From Herminiimonas sp. (GTDB lineage Bacteria; Pseudomonadota; Gammaproteobacteria; Burkholderiales; Burkholderiaceae_D), in NCBI GenBank assembly GCA_027310305.1, contig DAIDBD010000127.1, positions 1 through 64,000 on the forward strand: a stretch of DNA of 64,000 bases, written 5' to 3'. The notes beneath the pieces are model-generated. The model searched no databases. It saw nothing but the letters and a program-made list of their open reading frames with translations, and was not told the DNA's origin. Numbering within the stretch: the stretch's first letter is position 1; each line of letters starts with the position of its first letter. The position numbers were made by a program, and so were the translations under genes. Of the stretch, positions 9,777 to 19,128 are shown piece by piece.

Positions 9777-10202
9777 ATGGACAATAAAAAACTTGTCCAT
9801 ATCACCCGCATGTCAATACGCTGGGGTGATATGGATGCAATGGGCCATGTCAACAACGCGGTTTATTTCCGCTATCTGGAGCAGGCGCGCATCGAATGGC
9901 TTTCGCATATCGATTGCGCGCCGAATCCGGAAGGGGAAGGGCCGGTAATCATCAATGCCAATTGCACGTTTTTGCGGCAATTGAAATATCCGGGCGATAT
10001 CGAAATCCGCACATTCGTCGGCGCGCTCGGACGTTCGAGTTTCGAGACAAGCCATGAAATCCGTCGTCTCGACGATCCGGACACGCTCGCCGCCGAAGGT
10101 GGGGCGAAAGTAGTCTGGGTCAATTTTTTACTTGAAAAATCCCTGCCTTTATCGGACGCGATACGCCGCAAGCTGACAGATGCGCCTAAACAGTTGCTGT
10201 AG
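9777..10202 (+). CDS. Hotdog-fold acyl-CoA thioesterase (4-hydroxybenzoyl-CoA thioesterase type)
   Basis: A 141-residue single hotdog-domain protein. The motif RWGDMDAMGHVNNAVYFRY near residues 15-33 is the 4HBT/YbgC signature, with D18 as the likely catalytic aspartate, and is followed by the EQARIEWL helix. Such enzymes hydrolyse short or aromatic acyl-CoA thioesters; the actual substrate is unknown. An in-frame TTG at 9744 would add 11 residues, but the ATG at 9777 gives the family-typical start. The 3' end overlaps the convergent PAS-LuxR gene by 17 bases. Confidence 0.88.
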   Translation: MDNKKLVHITRMSIRWGDMDAMGHVNNAVYFRYLEQARIEWLSHIDCAPNPEGEGPVIINANCTFLRQLKYPGDIEIRTFVGALGRSSFETSHEIRRLDDPDTLAAEGGAKVVWVNFLLEKSLPLSDAIRRKLTDAPKQLL

Positions 10203-10779
10203 ATATTGCGGTAGATGGCTGAAGCGGAACGCCGAGCAGCCTGTGCACCAGTTCGCTGGAAGTCGCCGCTGCAAATTTTCGCATCAATTTGGCGCGGTGC
10301 ATTTCCACGGTGCGCGGACTCAAGCCGATCTGCCGTGCGATCAGCTTGCTGGTCTTTCCTTCCACCAGCAACGCGGCGATCTCTCTTTCACGCGGCGTCA
10401 ATTCGGCAGTGACAGGCCGTTTGGCGCTTAAATCCTCGAAGGTCCAGATACCGGCCGCATGCGGATCATTCTTTACCAAGGCGCCGCCGGTCACATGGCA
10501 CCAGAACAATTCCTGGTTGGCACGTTTCATGATGCGTTCATCAGAGTAATGGCCTTTGGCATTCATGATGGGAACAATACGCGCACCGGTGCGCTCAAAT
10601 TCATCCGGTGTCGGATACAGTACGGAAAAAGATTGTCCCAATAGTGCGTCGCATTCATAGCCGAACATGTCGGTCAAGGCATGATTGCAGGCCTGAATAA
10701 TACGATGTTGGGATACGCACATGCCAATCGGCGCATGGTGAAAAATTGTCTCGTAATTAATAGATTGGGATGCGCTCAT
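10186..10779 (-). CDS. PAS domain LuxR-family transcriptional regulator
   Basis: A 197-residue regulator with an N-terminal PAS domain (about residues 6-115, starting NYETIFHHAPIGMCV) and a C-terminal GerE/LuxR helix-turn-helix (about 126-190, LTPREREIAALLVEG...SPRTVEMHRAKLMRK). There is no receiver domain, so activation is presumably by a ligand or redox signal sensed by PAS rather than by phosphorylation (inference). It is divergent from scoAB, with a perfect 16-bp palindrome in the shared 147-base promoter region, which makes it a candidate regulator of ketone-body/CoA-transferase genes. Confidence 0.9.
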   Translation of the reverse strand: MSASQSINYETIFHHAPIGMCVSQHRIIQACNHALTDMFGYECDALLGQSFSVLYPTPDEFERTGARIVPIMNAKGHYSDERIMKRANQELFWCHVTGGALVKNDPHAAGIWTFEDLSAKRPVTAELTPREREIAALLVEGKTSKLIARQIGLSPRTVEMHRAKLMRKFAAATSSELVHRLLGVPLQPSTAISTATV

Positions 10780-10880
10780 CGAAGTCTGTCTCCCATTTTA
10801 TGATTAGAATTGGTACTTCTACGGTATTGTGCAGTCCTTTGCAGCATCATATGCTCCTAGGCATCGCAAGCAAAGCCGTA

Positions 10881-10896
10881 CAAATACTAGTATTTG
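10881..10896. promoter_or_regulatory. Perfect 16-bp palindrome, candidate operator for scoAB / luxR
   Basis: CAAATACTAGTATTTG is identical to its own reverse complement. It ends 30 bases before the scoA ATG and lies about 100 bases upstream of the divergent regulator start. Position and symmetry fit a binding site for a dimeric regulator such as the adjacent LuxR-type protein; binding is inferred. Confidence 0.55.
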
Positions 10897-10926
10897 AATT
10901 ACTTTACAAAATAGAAAAGGGTTGGT

Positions 10927-11625
10927 ATGAAGAAAGTTTATCCCGATGCCGCCGCTGCCCTGGCAGGCATCGTCAAAGACGGTCAGACGATCGCCGTCGG
11001 CGGTTTTGGCTTGTGCGGTATTCCAGAGGCATTGATTGCCGCATTGCGCGACTCGGGCGTACAAAACCTGACAGCCATCTCCAATAACGCCGGGGTCGAT
11101 GGTTTCGGCCTGGGGCAATTATTGGCAACGCATCAGATCAAAAAAATGATTGCGTCCTACGTCGGTGAGAACAAGGAATTCGAACGACAGTTTCTGGCCG
11201 GTGAACTCGAGCTGGAATTTACGCCGCAGGGCACGCTCGCGGAAAAGCTGCGCGCGGGTGGCGCAGGCATTCCTGCATTCTTCACCAAGACGGGTGTAGG
11301 CACCATCGTCGCCGATGGCAAGGAAGTGCGCGAATTCGACGGCGAACAATATGTGATGGAACGTTCGCTGGTCGCCGACGTATCGCTGGTCAAGGCGTAC
11401 ATGGCCGACAAAGCCGGTAATCTCGTCTACAACAAAACCGCTCGCAACTTCAATCCTAATGTCGCGATGGCCGGAAAAATAACGATCGTCGAAGTCGAAA
11501 ACCTGGTTGAAGTCGGTGAAATCGATCCAGACGATGTCCATACACCCAGCATTTTCGTGCATCGGATCGTGGTCAACGCGACTCCGGAAAAACGCATTGA
11601 ACAACGCACGATTCGTACAAAGTAA
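10927..11625 (+). CDS. scoA: 3-oxoacid CoA-transferase subunit A
   Basis: Alpha subunit of succinyl-CoA:3-ketoacid (acetoacetate) CoA-transferase, which activates acetoacetate with CoA from succinyl-CoA. 232 residues. The CoA-binding [10 protein letters not shown] motif is at residues 25-34, followed by the family segment [10 protein letters not shown]. Start ATG at 10927 is preceded by AAAAGGG. The B subunit follows after 14 bases. With 3-hydroxybutyrate dehydrogenase just downstream on the opposite strand, this suggests use of 3-hydroxybutyrate, the monomer of PHB. Confidence 0.94.
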   Translation: MKKVYPDAAAALAGIVKDGQTIAVGGFGLCGIPEALIAALRDSGVQNLTAISNNAGVDGFGLGQLLATHQIKKMIASYVGENKEFERQFLAGELELEFTPQGTLAEKLRAGGAGIPAFFTKTGVGTIVADGKEVREFDGEQYVMERSLVADVSLVKAYMADKAGNLVYNKTARNFNPNVAMAGKITIVEVENLVEVGEIDPDDVHTPSIFVHRIVVNATPEKRIEQRTIRTK

Positions 11626-11639
11626 AGCGGAGAATTGAC

Positions 11640-12293
11640 ATGGCATGGACTCGGGAAGAAATGGCTGCGCGTGCGGCAAAGGAATTGCAGGACGGTTTTT
11701 ATGTCAATCTGGGCATTGGCTTGCCGACGATGGTGGCCAACTATGTGCCGGCGGATATTGAAGTCTGGCTGCAGTCGGAAAATGGTTTGCTCGGGATTGG
11801 CCCGTTTCCGACCGATGATGATATCGATCCAGATCTGATCAACGCCGGCAAGCAGACGGTAACGGCACTTCCGGGAGCATCGTATTTCAGCTCGGCGGAC
11901 TCATTTGCAATGATCCGCGGCGGCAAGATCAATATCGCGATCCTGGGTGCGATGCAGGTGTCGGAACAGGGTGATCTTGCCAACTGGATGATTCCCGGCA
12001 AAATGGTCAAGGGAATGGGCGGCGCAATGGATCTGGTTGCCGGTGTCAAGCGCGTGGTGGTATTGATGGAGCATGTCGCCAAGGCCAAGGACGGTTCGAC
12101 ATCGCACAAGATTTTAAAGAAATGCAATCTGCCGCTGACAGGCGTCGGCGTGGTCAATCGCATCATCACCGATCTCGGTGTGATCGATGTCACCGCAGTC
12201 GGCTTGAAGCTGGTCGAACTGGCGCCTGGCGTGACGAAACAGGAATTGATTGAAAAGACCGGCGCCGAACTGGATATCAGCGCGGTACGTTAA
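11640..12293 (+). CDS. scoB: 3-oxoacid CoA-transferase subunit B
   Basis: Beta subunit of the acetoacetate CoA-transferase, 217 residues. The catalytic glutamate that forms the glutamyl-CoA intermediate is E47, in the signature QSENGLLG. The preceding NLGIGLPT segment is also typical. GGAG lies 6 bases before the ATG. It forms an operon with scoA and ends at a shared terminator facing bdhA. Confidence 0.94.
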   Translation: MAWTREEMAARAAKELQDGFYVNLGIGLPTMVANYVPADIEVWLQSENGLLGIGPFPTDDDIDPDLINAGKQTVTALPGASYFSSADSFAMIRGGKINIAILGAMQVSEQGDLANWMIPGKMVKGMGGAMDLVAGVKRVVVLMEHVAKAKDGSTSHKILKKCNLPLTGVGVVNRIITDLGVIDVTAVGLKLVELAPGVTKQELIEKTGAELDISAVR

Positions 12294-12312
12294 TCGTTAT
12301 CCGCAATCGATG

Positions 12313-12347
12313 AAAAACGGCGCCTGCAAACCAAGCGCCGTTTTTTA
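12313..12347. terminator. Bidirectional intrinsic terminator (scoB versus bdhA)
   Basis: AAAAACGGCGC, an 11-base loop, then GCGCCG followed by six T. The A-run on the left serves the minus-strand gene. It lies between the convergent scoB and bdhA stop codons. Confidence 0.88.
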
Positions 12348-12375
12348 TTGCCGCTGTCATTGAGCAAATGAATGG

Positions 12376-13170
12376 CTATTGCGCGACCCAGCCGCCATCC
12401 ATATTCCATGCCGCGCCGCGCACCTGGCTTGCCGCATCGCTGCACAGAAAAACCGCCAGCGCTCCCAACTGTTCCGGCGTAACGAATTCACCGGACGGCT
12501 GTTTTTCCGCCACCAGGTTTTTCTTGGCTGTTTCAATCGAAATATTCTCCTGAGCGGCACGCGCATCCACCTGTTTTTGCACCAGCGGCGTCAACACCCA
12601 GCCAGGACAAATCGCATTGCAGGTAACACCGGAATGAGCCGTCTCCAAGGCAGTCACCTTGGTGAAGCCGACGATGCCGTGCTTGGCTGCGACGTAGGCC
12701 GATTTTTGCGCGGAGCCGACCAAGCCGTGCACCGAGGCGATGTTGATGATGCGGCCCCAGTTCTTTGCCTTCATGTTTGGCAACACCAGGCGTGTCGTGT
12801 GGAATGCGGAAGTCAGGTTGATCGCGATAATCGCGTTCCATTTTTCAACAGGAAAGTCTTCGATATTGGCAACATGCTGGATGCCGGCGTTGTTGATCAG
12901 GATATCCACTCCGCCGAATTGTTCGGCCGCGGCGCGCATCATTGCTTCGATTTCGGCCGGTTTCGACATGTCGGCATTGTGATAGGTGGTTTTCACGTCG
13001 AATTTCTGCGCGACATCGGCTTGCAGCTTTGCAATTTCCTGCGCGTCGCCAAAGCCGTTGAACACGATGTTCGAGCCTTGGGCCGCCAGTATTCTTGCCA
13101 TTCCGAGGCCGATGCCGGAAGTGGAACCGGTGACCAATGCCGTCTTGCCTTTGAGAGTCGTGCCTTGCAT
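12376..13170 (-). CDS. bdhA: 3-hydroxybutyrate dehydrogenase
   Basis: NAD-dependent SDR enzyme interconverting 3-hydroxybutyrate and acetoacetate; 264 residues. The cofactor motif TGSTSGIG starts at residue 14, NNAG at 93, and the catalytic triad is S146, Y159, K163 (SAYVAAKHG). The C-terminal half carries the family-typical LVQKQVDARA segment that shapes the substrate pocket. It is convergent with scoAB, and the product acetoacetate is the substrate of that CoA-transferase. Together they form a PHB/ketone-body utilisation module. Confidence 0.92.
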   Translation of the reverse strand: MQGTTLKGKTALVTGSTSGIGLGMARILAAQGSNIVFNGFGDAQEIAKLQADVAQKFDVKTTYHNADMSKPAEIEAMMRAAAEQFGGVDILINNAGIQHVANIEDFPVEKWNAIIAINLTSAFHTTRLVLPNMKAKNWGRIINIASVHGLVGSAQKSAYVAAKHGIVGFTKVTALETAHSGVTCNAICPGWVLTPLVQKQVDARAAQENISIETAKKNLVAEKQPSGEFVTPEQLGALAVFLCSDAASQVRGAAWNMDGGWVAQ

Positions 13171-13242
13171 GATGTCCTCTGTGAAGTAAAAATGGTGGGC
13201 GCTAATGAAGTTAACAAGATTTTAAGCGCAACGAACAGTAAA

Positions 13243-14148
13243 ATGTGGAAACCAGCAACCAGTATTACTACTACATACGAAATGACCGAGCCCCGGAACA
13301 AGAGTGTCCAATGTCTTTCTCCCGCCGGCTTGCATACGATGGCGTACAAGGAGTGGGGCGATCCGCGTAACCCGAATGTGCTGGTGTGCGTGCATGGCGT
13401 GACGCGGGTGTCGGATGATTTCGATGAGTTGGCCCGTGCATTATGCGACAACTATCGTGTCGTGTGCCCTGATGTTGCCGGACGCGGCCGTTCGGGGTGG
13501 CTGCGTGATCCGAAATATTATCAACTGCCGCAATATGTTTCCGATATGGTGACATTGCTGGCACGACTGGATGCGAAAAAAGTGGACTGGTTCGGCACCT
13601 CGATGGGCGGCCTGATCGGGATCGGATTGGCATCGCTGCAGGATAATCCGATACGGAAACTGGTGCTCAACGATGTCGGACCCGCCTTGAATTTCTCGGC
13701 GTTGACCCGCATCGGCAGCTATATCGGTCAAGCTGTCCGGTTTTCGGCTTTTGAGGAAGCAGAAAGTTATATTCGCGCCATTTCAGGAACATTCGGCCCG
13801 CATACCGATGCAGAGTGGCGCAAAATCGCCTCGGATGTTTTGCAACGGGACAAGGATGGGCTATGGATACGCCATTACGATTTGGGTTTGGCGATTCCTT
13901 TTAAAGCAGCAACGCCCGAAAGCACCCAGCAGGCGGAGGCAATGCTATGGGCTGCCTATGATGCGATTACCTGTCCGACCTTGCTGGTCCGGGGCGCCGA
14001 ATCCGATTTGTTAACGCGCGATGTGGCGCAGGCAATGACGCAACGCGGCCCTAAAGCCAAGCTGGCCGAGCTTGCCGGCGTAGGACATGCGCCAACTTTC
14101 GTTCACACCGACCAAATCGCAATTGCAAAAGAATTTTTGCTTGGATAA
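13243..14148 (+). CDS. Alpha/beta hydrolase
   Basis: About 301 residues with an alpha/beta hydrolase fold. The oxyanion-side HGVT is near residue 51, the nucleophile elbow is GTSMGG with S120, the acid is probably in RGAESDLL, and the catalytic histidine is about H282 (GVGHAPTF). The substrate is unknown. Start choice is uncertain: the ATG at 13282 (12 residues before SVQCLSP...) is equally possible, and neither has a clear ribosome site. The open frame also extends much further upstream, antisense to bdhA, which I take to be a shadow. RidA and relA follow closely. Confidence 0.82.
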   Translation: MWKPATSITTTYEMTEPRNKSVQCLSPAGLHTMAYKEWGDPRNPNVLVCVHGVTRVSDDFDELARALCDNYRVVCPDVAGRGRSGWLRDPKYYQLPQYVSDMVTLLARLDAKKVDWFGTSMGGLIGIGLASLQDNPIRKLVLNDVGPALNFSALTRIGSYIGQAVRFSAFEEAESYIRAISGTFGPHTDAEWRKIASDVLQRDKDGLWIRHYDLGLAIPFKAATPESTQQAEAMLWAAYDAITCPTLLVRGAESDLLTRDVAQAMTQRGPKAKLAELAGVGHAPTFVHTDQIAIAKEFLLG

Positions 14149-14181
14149 TCAATTATTTTTTCTGCCGATCGTTAGGACATC

Positions 14182-14532
14182 ATGGACATCAAACGCTTGC
14201 ATGTGGGAAAAACACTTTCCGAAGCCGCGATTCACAATGGCACGATATATCTTGCCGGGCAAATTGCCGAGGAGACGACCCAGAATATTGAAGGCCAAAC
14301 CCGTGAAGTGCTGGGCCATGTCGATCGCCTGCTGGCCGAGGCGGGCAGCGACAAGACGCGGATTCTGATGTGCCAGATATTCATCTCGGACGTAAAGGAT
14401 TTCAACGAAATGAACATGGTCTGGAACGAGTGGGTCGCTGCGGGAAACAGTCCGCCGCGGGCTACCGTTCAAGCCAAACTGGTCAGGCCGGAATTGCTGG
14501 TCGAGATGGTCGTGACGGCTGCGCAAAAATAA
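14182..14532 (+). CDS. RidA/YjgF family protein
   Basis: A 116-residue protein of the RidA (YjgF/YER057c/UK114) family, trimeric enzymes that hydrolyse reactive enamine/imine intermediates. The key arginine is retained as R93 in SPPRATVQAKL, as is the downstream glutamate E108 region, so deaminase activity is plausible. The N-terminus (KTLSEAAIHNGTIYLAGQIA) is of a Rid subgroup rather than classic RidA. It lies 33 bases after the hydrolase gene and 16 bases before relA, so co-transcription with relA is likely. Confidence 0.88.
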   Translation: MDIKRLHVGKTLSEAAIHNGTIYLAGQIAEETTQNIEGQTREVLGHVDRLLAEAGSDKTRILMCQIFISDVKDFNEMNMVWNEWVAAGNSPPRATVQAKLVRPELLVEMVVTAAQK

Positions 14533-14548
14533 CAACCATAAACATCCC

Positions 14549-16807
14549 ATGGTTTCAATAGCGGCGGCCCAAAGCGAAGCGCGCGTTCGATTATCCGGCG
14601 GCTTGACCGCGGAGGATGATGCACGCGTGATGGCGGCGCTTGCCTTTGCAAGGCCGCTCTACACGGGTACGACTGTAGCTACCGGCCAGGACACGTTTGA
14701 ATTTTCTCAAACTGTGGCCGCCACTTTGGCGCTGCTTAAAACCGATGCCGAAACGCGTATCGCCGGCCTGCTGTTTGAACTCCCGATCATTGATCCCCAT
14801 GCAGCGGAAAGTATCGAAGCGCGTTTCGGAAAAGAAGTTGCCGATCTTGTGACCGGTATTCGCCAATTGATGCGCCTGCATGAAATGACTTTCGGCCAGC
14901 AGGAAGTTATTCGCGGCAAGAACGCTTCGCAACAGGCTGCGGCACAGGTAGAGACGCTGCGAAAAATGTTGTTGGCGATGGCTTCCGATATGCGGGCGGT
15001 GCTGGTAAGGCTGGCATCGCGCGTGACGACGTTGCGGTATTTCGCCGATCAAAAGTTGCAAGACGACAGAACATATCGGTATGCGCGCGAAACATTCGAT
15101 CTGTATGCGCCGCTCGCAAACCGCCTCGGCGTGTGGCAACTGAAATGGGAACTGGAAGACCTCTCGTTCCGGTTCATTGAGCCCGAAGCGTACAAGCGCA
15201 TCGCCAGGATGCTCGAAGAAAAGCGCATGGAGCGGGAAGGGTTCGTCGGCGCCGCGATTGATCGATTAAGGTCGGAACTCGCCGCTGCCGGCATCAAGGC
15301 CGAAGTCTTTGGCCGGCCCAAGCATATCTACAGCATCTGGACCAAAATGCGCGGCAAGTCGCTCAATTTTTCAGAGCTGTACGATGTGCGCGCTTTCCGT
15401 GTCATCGTCAATGACATCAAGGCATGCTATGCGGTGCTCGGCATCGTGCACAATATCTGGGTGCCGATCCCCAAGGAATTCGACGATTACATTTCGCGTC
15501 CGAAACCGAACGGCTATCAATCATTGCATACGGTGGTGGTTGCAGAAGACGGCCGCGCGCTGGAAGTGCAGGTCCGCACCCGCGATATGCATCATTTCGC
15601 CGAGTACGGCGTTGCCGCGCACTGGCGCTACAAGGAAACGGGCGGTTCACATTCCGCCGGCCAGAAATACGACGAAAAAATCGCCTGGCTGCGGCAACTG
15701 CTCGCATGGAAAAGCGAAATCGTCGATGCCGTGGTGGGGCAGGAAGACGTCCATCGCGAGTGGGTGGAAAAACTCAAATCCGCAACGCTCGATGACCGCA
15801 TCTACGTACTGACACCGCAGGCTCGCGTGATCGAATTGCCTAACGGTGCGACGCCTATCGATTTTGCTTATCACTTGCATAGCGATGTCGGCCACCGCTG
15901 TCGCGGCGCTCGGGTGGACGGCGTGATGGTGCCGCTCAATACGACACTGAAAAATGGGCAAACGGTCGATATCATTACCGCCAAGGGCTCCGGCACTGCC
16001 GGTCCATCGCGCGATTGGCTCAGCCCGGGCTATACCGCCAGCCCTCGCACGCGCTCCAAGGTTCGTGCCTGGTTCAATGCGATCGATCAGCAGGAAACGC
16101 TCGCGGCCGGTCGCAGCCTGGTTGAAAAGACACTGCAACGCGAAGGCAAGACCGCTGTCAACCTGGAAGAACTGGCGCATAAACTCGACTTTCCGAAACT
16201 GGATGATTTTTTTCTGGCCGTCGGCAAGGAAGAGTTCAGCCTGCGGCATGTCGAGCAGGCGCTGCATGCGGACGATGTGCAGAAACAAGCCGCCAGGCAT
16301 GCGAATCCGGATGATGCCGTCGTCCCCAGAAAAAGCCGCGCCTCCAGCGTCGTGCAGGGCGCGAAGTCCGGCGTGCTGGTGGTCGGCACCGATGGCTTGC
16401 TGACGCAGCTTGCGAAATGCTGCAAGCCTGCGCCGCCTGATGCGATCGTCGGTTTCATTACGCGCGGCAAGGGCATATCGATTCATCGGGCAAACTGCAA
16501 AAACTTTGCGGAAATGCGCGTCAAGGCAGCCGAGCGCGTGATCCAGACGGCATGGGGTCAGCCTGGCATGGAAACCGTCTATCCGGTTGACATTTTTGTG
16601 TTGGCGGGCGATCGTCAGGGATTGCTTCGGGATATCTCGGAAATCTTTTTGCGTGAAAAGATCAATGTCATCGGCGTCAGTACGCAAAGTTCAAAAGGGC
16701 AGGCGCGAATGGCATTTACCGCTGAAATATCTTCGACTGCGCAATTGCTCAAAGCGTTGACAGTGATTCGCGACGTCGAAGGAGTAGTGGAGGCGCGCCG
16801 TCAATAA
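14549..16807 (+). CDS. relA: (p)ppGpp synthetase, RelA type with degenerate hydrolase domain
   Basis: Stringent-response alarmone synthase, 752 residues. The N-terminal hydrolase domain is inactive-looking: where SpoT has the metal-binding His-Asp pair, this protein has LLFEL (residues 74-78), like E. coli RelA. The synthetase domain (about 250-380) carries EFDD at 310-313, the acidic ExDD signature of monofunctional synthetases rather than the RxKD of bifunctional enzymes. A TGS domain (about 412-480) and a C-terminal ACT domain (about 675-750) follow. It therefore makes (p)ppGpp on ribosome sensing and cannot degrade it; a separate SpoT is expected elsewhere. Confidence 0.94.
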   Translation: MVSIAAAQSEARVRLSGGLTAEDDARVMAALAFARPLYTGTTVATGQDTFEFSQTVAATLALLKTDAETRIAGLLFELPIIDPHAAESIEARFGKEVADLVTGIRQLMRLHEMTFGQQEVIRGKNASQQAAAQVETLRKMLLAMASDMRAVLVRLASRVTTLRYFADQKLQDDRTYRYARETFDLYAPLANRLGVWQLKWELEDLSFRFIEPEAYKRIARMLEEKRMEREGFVGAAIDRLRSELAAAGIKAEVFGRPKHIYSIWTKMRGKSLNFSELYDVRAFRVIVNDIKACYAVLGIVHNIWVPIPKEFDDYISRPKPNGYQSLHTVVVAEDGRALEVQVRTRDMHHFAEYGVAAHWRYKETGGSHSAGQKYDEKIAWLRQLLAWKSEIVDAVVGQEDVHREWVEKLKSATLDDRIYVLTPQARVIELPNGATPIDFAYHLHSDVGHRCRGARVDGVMVPLNTTLKNGQTVDIITAKGSGTAGPSRDWLSPGYTASPRTRSKVRAWFNAIDQQETLAAGRSLVEKTLQREGKTAVNLEELAHKLDFPKLDDFFLAVGKEEFSLRHVEQALHADDVQKQAARHANPDDAVVPRKSRASSVVQGAKSGVLVVGTDGLLTQLAKCCKPAPPDAIVGFITRGKGISIHRANCKNFAEMRVKAAERVIQTAWGQPGMETVYPVDIFVLAGDRQGLLRDISEIFLREKINVIGVSTQSSKGQARMAFTAEISSTAQLLKALTVIRDVEGVVEARRQ

Positions 16808-16871
16808 AATTGCTTTCGGATAGCCAAAACGCCGGTGCAAGCCGCACCCATTCTGGCCGGGAAATGAGTTC

Positions 16872-16900
16872 TGGCGAAAACGTCGAATTGTCGCTATAAT
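16872..16900 (+). promoter_or_regulatory. Promoter of the tRNA-Val gene
   Basis: A perfect TATAAT at 16895-16900 lies 11 bases before the mature tRNA start. A weak -35 (TGGCGA) is at 16872, 17 bases upstream. The same -10 placement is seen for the tRNA-Pro gene in this window. Confidence 0.6.
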
Positions 16901-16911
16901 TTCGCTTCTTT

Positions 16912-16988
16912 AGGCGCGTAGCTCAGCTGGTTAGAGCACTACCTTGACATGGTAGGGGTCGTTGGTTCGAGTCCAATCGTGCCTACCA
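16912..16988 (+). tRNA. tRNA-Val (anticodon GAC)
   Basis: A 77-base cloverleaf. The acceptor stem AGGCGCG pairs with CGTGCCT (one G-T pair), with A as discriminator and an encoded CCA. The D-arm is GCTCAGCTGGTTAGAGC, the anticodon loop TTGACAT gives GAC, and the T-arm contains GGTTCGAGTCC. It stands directly upstream of thrS. Confidence 0.97.
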
Positions 16989-17108
16989 ACGGAAATGGCA
17001 ATATATTTTGTAAGAGCGAGAAAGGCACTCCGGTTATGGCACCGCGAACTACCATCACCATGGTTTGGAAGCGACACTAGTCGGAATCTTTTTCGTCATT
17101 GCAAATTG

Positions 17109-17137
17109 AAAAAGCGCGGCTGGTCCGCGTTTTTTTT
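17109..17137 (+). terminator. Candidate intrinsic terminator between tRNA-Val and thrS
   Basis: Stem CGCGG-CTGGT-CCGCG extended by A/T pairs and followed by eight T. It lies 120 bases after the tRNA and 65 bases before thrS, so it may end the tRNA transcript or attenuate thrS. The rest of the 214-base gap shows no gene. Confidence 0.7.
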
Positions 17138-17202
17138 CGTCCGCATTTTTCAGTTGTCAATTTTTATCTAGCGTCAACATTCCTGCTGACATGGAGAGCA
17201 AA

Positions 17203-19110
17203 ATGGTTTCAGTCCGACTTCCCGATGGTTCGCAACGCCAGTTCGACGCACCGGTCACGGTCGCACAAGTCGCCGCCAGTATCGGCAGCGGTCTCGCCAA
17301 AGCGGCGCTGGCAGGCAAAGTGGATGGCAAGGTGGTCGACACTTCTTTTTTGATCGATCGAGATGCCGACCTGGCAATCGTGACCGATAAGGATGCCGAT
17401 GGCCTGGATGTGATTCGTCACTCGACCGCTCACTTGCTTGCCTATGCCGTCAAGGAGTTGTTTCCCGACGCGCAAGTCACGATCGGACCGGTCATCGATA
17501 ACGGCTTCTACTACGATTTTTCATACAAGAGGCCCTTCACGCCGGAGGACCTGCAAGCGATTGAAAAAAAGATGGCGGAGCTTGCCAAAAAAGACGAGCC
17601 GGTTACGCGCAGGGTGCTGCCGCGCGATGAAGCGGTTGCTTATTTCAAATCGATTGGGGAAACGTACAAGGCGGAAATCATCGAATCGATTCCTGCAGAC
17701 CAGGATGTATCGCTGTATGCCGAAGGCGGATTCACCGATCTTTGCCGCGGTCCGCATGTACCGTCCACAGGCAAGCTCAAAGTATTCAAATTGATGAAAC
17801 TGGCCGGCGCCTATTGGCGTGGCGACTCGAAAAACGAGATGCTGCAGCGTATTTACGGCACAGCCTGGGCCAAGAAAGAAGAGCAGGACGCTTATCTGCA
17901 CATGCTGGAAGAAGCCGAAAAGCGCGACCACCGGAAGCTTGGCCGCGCATTGGACCTGTTTCATTTCCAGGAAGAGGCGCCCGGCCTGATTTTCTGGCAT
18001 CCGAAGGGCTGGACGGTGTGGCAGCAGGTAGAACAATACATGCGCCGCGTGTATCAGGATAATGGTTACCAGGAAGTCAAGGCACCGCAAATCCTCGATC
18101 GCAGCCTGTGGGAAAAATCCGGCCACTGGGAGAACTACAAGGAAAACATGTTCACCACCGATTCGGAAAATCGTGCCTATGCGCTGAAGCCGATGAATTG
18201 CCCGGGCCATGTGCAGATTTTTCGCTCGAACATGCATTCCTATCGTGAATTGCCGTTGCGTTACGGCGAATTCGGTCAATGCCACCGCAATGAACCGTCC
18301 GGCTCGCTGCACGGCATGATGCGCGTGCGCGGCTTTACGCAGGACGACGGTCATATTTTCTGTACCGAAGATCAAATTCTCGATGAATGCGTCGCCTATA
18401 CCGCCTTACTGCAAAAGGTATATAAGGATTTCGGTTTTACCAGCATCATTTATAAAGTGGCAATGCGGCCGGAAAAACGCGTCGGTTCCGATGACGCATG
18501 GGACAAGGCTGAAAATGCATTGATCGAATCGCTCAAGCGTTCCGGTTGCGAATACGAAATTTCACCGGGCGAGGGGGCATTCTATGGCCCGAAAATCGAA
18601 TATACGTTGAAGGACGCGATTGGCCGCATGTGGCAATGCGGCACGATGCAGGTCGATTTTTCGATGCCGGTACGCCTGGAGGCGGAATACGTCGCCGAGG
18701 ACAATACCCGTAAAATTCCAGTCATGTTGCACCGTGCGATCCTTGGGTCGCTGGAACGCTTTATCGGCATGTTGATTGAAAATCATGCCGGTGCGTTGCC
18801 ATTATGGCTGGCGCCGGTGCAAGTGGCGGTCCTGAATATATCGGATGGGCAAGCCGAGTACGCACAAAGCATCGCACAAAACCTGAAAAAACAAGGGTTT
18901 AGGGTACACGTCGATTTGCGTAACGAGAAAATAACCTATAAAATACGGGAGCATTCTGTACAAAAGCTGCCTTATATTGTCGTCGTCGGCGATAAGGAGC
19001 GCGATGCAAACACAGTGGCCGTGCGTGCACGAGGCAATATCGATCTGGGCGTGATGCCGATCGATGAACTGGTGGAACGTCTCCATGGCGAGATCGACAC
19101 CAAAGCCTGA
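17203..19110 (+). CDS. thrS: Threonyl-tRNA synthetase
   Basis: Class II aminoacyl-tRNA synthetase charging tRNA-Thr; 635 residues, close to the E. coli length of 642. Visible domains are an N-terminal TGS domain ([14 protein letters not shown]), the editing domain with [16 protein letters not shown], and the catalytic core with zinc-ligand region MNCPGH and class II motif 2 ([20 protein letters not shown]). The C-terminal anticodon-binding domain ends near VVVGDKE. An in-frame ATG at 17191 exists, but GGAGAG just upstream of the ATG at 17203 favours the latter. It heads the thrS-infC-rpmI-rplT group. Confidence 0.95.
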   Translation: MVSVRLPDGSQRQFDAPVTVAQVAASIGSGLAKAALAGKVDGKVVDTSFLIDRDADLAIVTDKDADGLDVIRHSTAHLLAYAVKELFPDAQVTIGPVIDNGFYYDFSYKRPFTPEDLQAIEKKMAELAKKDEPVTRRVLPRDEAVAYFKSIGETYKAEIIESIPADQDVSLYAEGGFTDLCRGPHVPSTGKLKVFKLMKLAGAYWRGDSKNEMLQRIYGTAWAKKEEQDAYLHMLEEAEKRDHRKLGRALDLFHFQEEAPGLIFWHPKGWTVWQQVEQYMRRVYQDNGYQEVKAPQILDRSLWEKSGHWENYKENMFTTDSENRAYALKPMNCPGHVQIFRSNMHSYRELPLRYGEFGQCHRNEPSGSLHGMMRVRGFTQDDGHIFCTEDQILDECVAYTALLQKVYKDFGFTSIIYKVAMRPEKRVGSDDAWDKAENALIESLKRSGCEYEISPGEGAFYGPKIEYTLKDAIGRMWQCGTMQVDFSMPVRLEAEYVAEDNTRKIPVMLHRAILGSLERFIGMLIENHAGALPLWLAPVQVAVLNISDGQAEYAQSIAQNLKKQGFRVHVDLRNEKITYKIREHSVQKLPYIVVVGDKERDANTVAVRARGNIDLGVMPIDELVERLHGEIDTKA

Positions 19111-19128
19111 TCGGGGAAACTCGAAGCG

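Noticed and set aside
12379-13242. Upstream extension of the alpha/beta hydrolase frame making a 589-residue fusion
   Set aside because: The extra part is antisense to bdhA and shows no domain; the hydrolase fold begins after 13243.
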